Shown: one piece after another, positions 60,451 to 64,000 of the stretch
Layout of the letters: every line of letters starts with the position of its first letter
How positions within the stretch are numbered: the first letter of the stretch is position 1
Source: Enoplosus armatus
Lineage: Eukaryota > Chordata > Actinopteri > Centrarchiformes > Enoplosidae
Assembly (NCBI RefSeq): GCF_043641665.1
Contig: NC_092195.1
Location: forward strand, 16,025,774-16,089,773
Direction of reading: 5' to 3'
Length of the DNA stretch: 64,000 nt
Position numbers and translations under genes: made by a program
The notes under the pieces: generated by a model
What the model saw: only the letters and a program-made list of their open reading frames with translations
Told to the model about the DNA's origin: nothing
Database searches by the model: none

Positions 60451-62109
60451 CTTGGTGCTGTGTGACAGTCCATATCCTACATCTATAAACATTTAGCTAT
60501 GAGTTCAATGTGTGCACTGCTGACAAACAGTCAACAATTAATGGGATTAGTTGCCGGAAATTTGGGGCAGTAATGGAATGACTGAGGTAGATTTATGGTC
60601 AAAGTTTTAGTTTAAAGGAGGGAGAAAATACTGTATACTATGCAAGTTCTTTATTTAATACAACCTTTAAATATTAAATATTACTGTAAATATCAAAATG
60701 TCATGGCGTTGCACTTTTACAAAGCATCAAACCTACCACAAAACCTACCAAACCTAACACAACAAAAACACAAAACTGACCTATTGTCATCTTTTTAAAT
60801 TGAGATGGCTAACGTGTTAGCAAACAGTTGCCTATTTACACATCCAGCAGACAATCATTTGGAGTCGTGTTTCTGTCCACCCGATTAATGTAAAGTCCAA
60901 TATTCACTCTTCTTTTAGCTCTGTTTTTGGTCTCTACCAACTCTTGAGAGAGATATGTGGCTCTTTGTCTGTGTGCCGTTTGGTGTCGGGCAGGAAGCAG
61001 CTGCCTGCTGCGACCAAGACAACACTATGAAAGACAGTGAACCAAAATAGTAAAGTTGTGGGCCTGAAAACCAAAACAATGAGCTGAAAGATGCTATGAA
61101 GCTCTGTAGTGATTGTAGCCGGTTTAATGATTATATTCCTCTTTTGAGTAAAGAAATGGTGAAAAGTGGGTCAACTAGCAAATATTATCTTTCTTTACAA
61201 ACTTCAACACTTATCAAAGCTTCTAAAATAAAGCCTAGAAGTCCATTTACAAAGGGACAGAAGACAAACGATGATTTAGAGATTTAAATTATACATGTAA
61301 GGAGATCTGTAAGAACCAGGAGCAACTTTTTAATTTTAAAATACTTTCTTTGGAATCTTATTCTAAAAATACCCCAAAATGTGGACTTAAATATAACTAT
61401 AATTATGTAGAATAAATATTTTCTGATTGTTTTTATGTTATTATTAATATAAGTAAGAAAGAAAGATTGGCTGCACAAAATGATACTATGGCAAAATAAA
61501 AATGAATGCAGCATTGAAGAGAAAGTGCTGCTGCAGCATGTCACATCTGGTAATGCCCTCATGGTGCAGTTTAACAGCAGGGCGATAACAGGGGTGACTG
61601 TGGTGAAGGGGAGGGCAGGCAGTACTTTATCAAGGGTTGAGGGGGAACAGCAGCGGCGATACAGAGGTGGTGGTGAGATTCGGAGGACAGAGGAAGCGGG
61701 AGGAGAAAACTATAGGAGCATGAAGATGGAGGAGGAGGCGAGGGAGTGTGTTGAGATAACAGCGGTGATGGTGGTACATGGTGGGAGCAGGAGAGGAGTT
61801 TATCTGAGCCACTGAATGTCCTCCATTGTTGAGGTCCCAGCTTGCTGGCCTCCACGCAGATGTGCTTCAGAGCACAGGAGGGGAATAGGGGAGGAATTTG
61901 ACGATCTGCAACGCTATCTCTCAATCTCCACCCGCAGCTGCTACCAGACGACTTCCCCCCTCCTGTCTTCACTCTCTCGGAGTCTGTGAAGCCATTTGAA
62001 GTGTCACTCAGTCGAGGTGGTTAGAACAAAGCACACAGACATGAAAAGTATGTAGCACTGGGGGTGCTCAGAGAGGTTCATATTTGTATTTTTGAGACGG
62101 CAAAATATT
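60451..62109. other. intergenic, no gene seen
   Basis: A purine-rich patch at 61600-61800 (ggaggaggcgagggag) creates opposed frames of 111 and 133 codons with low-complexity Arg/Glu or Pro/Ser content. Not called as genes. Confidence 0.45.
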
Positions 62110-62530
62110 TCTTATACGTCATCCTTTATAAAGGGTTTGTAAATGTCTTTATTAATGTTATTAAATCATTAATTACTGCTTAAGAGAGCCATTATAAACC
62201 ATGGATTAACACCTTCTGGGTGGGGTTAAGGTAATAATGCAGCCCTATAAAAACTCTTTCTCACATTCTAATAGCCATCAATTCTGAAGTTATGAACGCT
62301 AGAAAGTCATTAATAAAGGGTTTTCAATCCATCAAGTGTGTAGTTGTAAATGTTAATAAGTTGTTAATAAATAGATTTTGGTCAAACAGTCAAAAGGATT
62401 TTTCATAACCTGGTAACCCAGAAGTTGGTCCTTTTTAACGTATTAATAAAGTATTTATTAACTATTAGAAAAGCTATTTGTTACAAAGCATAAACGCAGT
62501 AATATGTATGCTTTATTATACAGTAGTATT
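62110..62530. repeat. probable 'ttaataaagggttt' interspersed repeat
   Basis: Recurrent internal words: tataaagggtttgtaaatgt, ttaataaagggttttcaatc, gttgttaataaatagatttt, gtattaataaagtatttatt. I recall a similar teleost repeat family. No clear terminal repeats; boundaries approximate. Confidence 0.45.
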
Positions 62531-62605
62531 TGTATTTGTACTCTGGCAGAAATATATTAAAAGTATTGTATGTTATGAGTGAGCTTGAGAGGCACTGGTG
62601 TATTT

Positions 62606-62757
62606 TTTTTAACTTTGGAGAGAGCCAACTGTTTCCACCTGCCTCCACACTTGCTAAGCTAAGCTAATTGACTCTTACAGCAACTGTAACGCCATGTTTG
62701 AGAGTGTCTTTGCATCTAACTCTCGCCAAGAAAGGAAATGTCAAACTATTCCTTTGA
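62606..62757. mobile_element. 'gctaagctaa' MITE, right part only
   Basis: Contains ccaactgtttccacctgcct, tgctaagctaagctaattga, aactctcgccaagaaaggaa and the terminal aatgtcaaactattcctttg. This is the right half of the family seen at 19000, 31278 and 47098; the left half is missing. Confidence 0.65.
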
Positions 62758-64000
62758 AATAAAAACTTTTCAAGCTACAAGACAACAAAATACAGTATAG
62801 GATGTCAGAACAATCTAACATCTCAGTAGAAAAGCTTCCAGCTGCTGCTTAGTTTTCCCGCCAACCCTCTTGGTGACTAGGATTTACTTTGGTTTGGACT
62901 TGTGTGCTACTGTACTGTGCCTGCTTGTTTAAAGGAAAACGCATGGCTATGCAGGGCGCCAGTCAAATTAGCTTATTTTTGTGTCTCTTGGTTTAGATTT
63001 TCTGACACCATCTTGTGGAAAACGATACTGTTTGATAGCCAGCTCTCATATCTCTGATTTTGGGCCGTCTCATAAGGACATAAACAAAATTAAAAAGTCA
63101 AAATTAGCTAACCACCACTGAAATAATTAAGCCTCCTCTTTGGATTGAGCATCAGGAAACAATAAAATCCTCAAATAGAACAAAAGAACTCTTTCACTCC
63201 TTAAACCTGACAACCTCAACCTCTGACTCCATGTACCTTGTGAGCTGTCGACCTGTTTGGAAGAGGACACGACAAATCTCATTGAAAACCACCGGCCAGC
63301 TGAGCCCCCATCCTATAATAAGTAACTTATTTTCTCCAGTTGCTATGGACACCGATGGCCCAGAACTAGACCTGGGCAGTGGTAATAGCTTGGTGTGAAT
63401 CTGTACGTGAGGATGAAGGGCAGTTACTGTGACACTGCCAGGGCCGACCCCAGCCTTTTTGGGGCCAAGGCGAAATCTGTTCAGGATGGCCAATCAGCAG
63501 GGTCAATAGATGCTGCCTTAGTGGACTCACTTGTTGCAGACTGTGCTCTATACGTTGTAAATATCCATCACAGTTTACACGCCGACTTCCTCGTTCAACT
63601 TTGACTTTGTTATTCTCAAATCCAGCCCCCTTTAGTTTTTGACCAATCAGTGGTTTCATACAGTGATGTTTCTAGAAGTTACAACGCCAGTGTGGCACGC
63701 AAACTTCCAGGACGGCCACAGAGTAAGATTATTTGTATTGTTGCCAATTTGTAGTTTTTCTCATGTCATGTAACACTCTCATCTCTTTTGATTCCTGTCA
63801 CCTGCGATATCTTTTATTTTCTTTAATTATCACAGGCTTACTATGTGAGGCACCCCCTGAGAAATAATAAATTTGACACCCATGCTTTGTACCATGAGCA
63901 ATCAATATAACAAACAAATAGCACAAAATGCCCCCAATCCAGGAGATTTCATTACGTTGTATCAACGTTTGCACGTATACTGAAATATGGCTGATGATTT
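62758..64000. other. intergenic, no gene seen
   Basis: Non-coding. The segment 63430-63700 (cagggccgaccccagccttt, ttggggccaagg) may be part of an interspersed repeat. Opposed frames of 69-99 codons there lack domains. Confidence 0.4.

Noticed and set aside
61480..61972. Opposed 111- and 133-codon frames
   Set aside because: Both arise from one purine-rich patch (Arg/Glu on one strand, Pro/Ser on the other); typical of skewed composition, not coding.
1..64000. CRISPR arrays, prophage, plasmid or bacterial operon features
   Set aside because: No repeat-spacer periodicity, no dense coding and no ribosome-binding-site pattern; content is that of a vertebrate genome.

Overview
This window looks like a non-coding part of a ray-finned fish genome, probably a percomorph. 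There are no bacterial-style operons. Almost all of the sequence is AT-leaning and lacks long open frames. It holds many (CA)n/(GT)n microsatellites and many short inverted-repeat elements of kinds I recognise as common in teleost genomes: hAT-like elements with CAGTGGTGG-type ends, 'gctaagctaa' foldback elements, a 'gttagcatgctaa' element, and a tRNA-like retroposon with a GGAT-rich tail. Family assignments come from recall and pattern matching, not from a database search.

One protein-coding gene is well supported. A minus-strand, single-exon frame of 597 codons at 19789-21582 encodes a BED zinc finger followed by a DUF659/hAT transposase-like core and a hAT C-terminal dimerisation region. 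The frame is intact, but a key transposase residue appears replaced (Ser170 where relatives have the Asp of an S-D-G-W motif), and the His of a C-x-x-H motif is Cys257. A plausible 3' splice site ends four bases before the start codon. Together these suggest a transposase-derived host gene rather than a live transposon.

Layout: 0-2 kb has a striking 169-bp inverted duplication (268-436 and 1499-1667, three mismatches by eye) around a 1.06-kb spacer. 2-19 kb is intergenic, with microsatellites, a possible homeodomain-rich conserved element near 4.2 kb, and several mobile-element copies, one nested. 19-23 kb holds the BED/hAT gene and repeat-rich flanks. 23-31 kb is complex-looking, with several stretches resembling vertebrate conserved non-coding elements and two side-by-side copies of one hAT-like element. 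31-45 kb is mostly unremarkable with microsatellites. 45-64 kb has two compact foldback elements, further repeats, a long TTC tract and more candidate regulatory stretches. I found no tRNA, rRNA, CRISPR or other recognisable RNA gene, and no multi-exon host gene that I could assemble. The area reads as a gene-poor region or a very large intron carrying one small gene.
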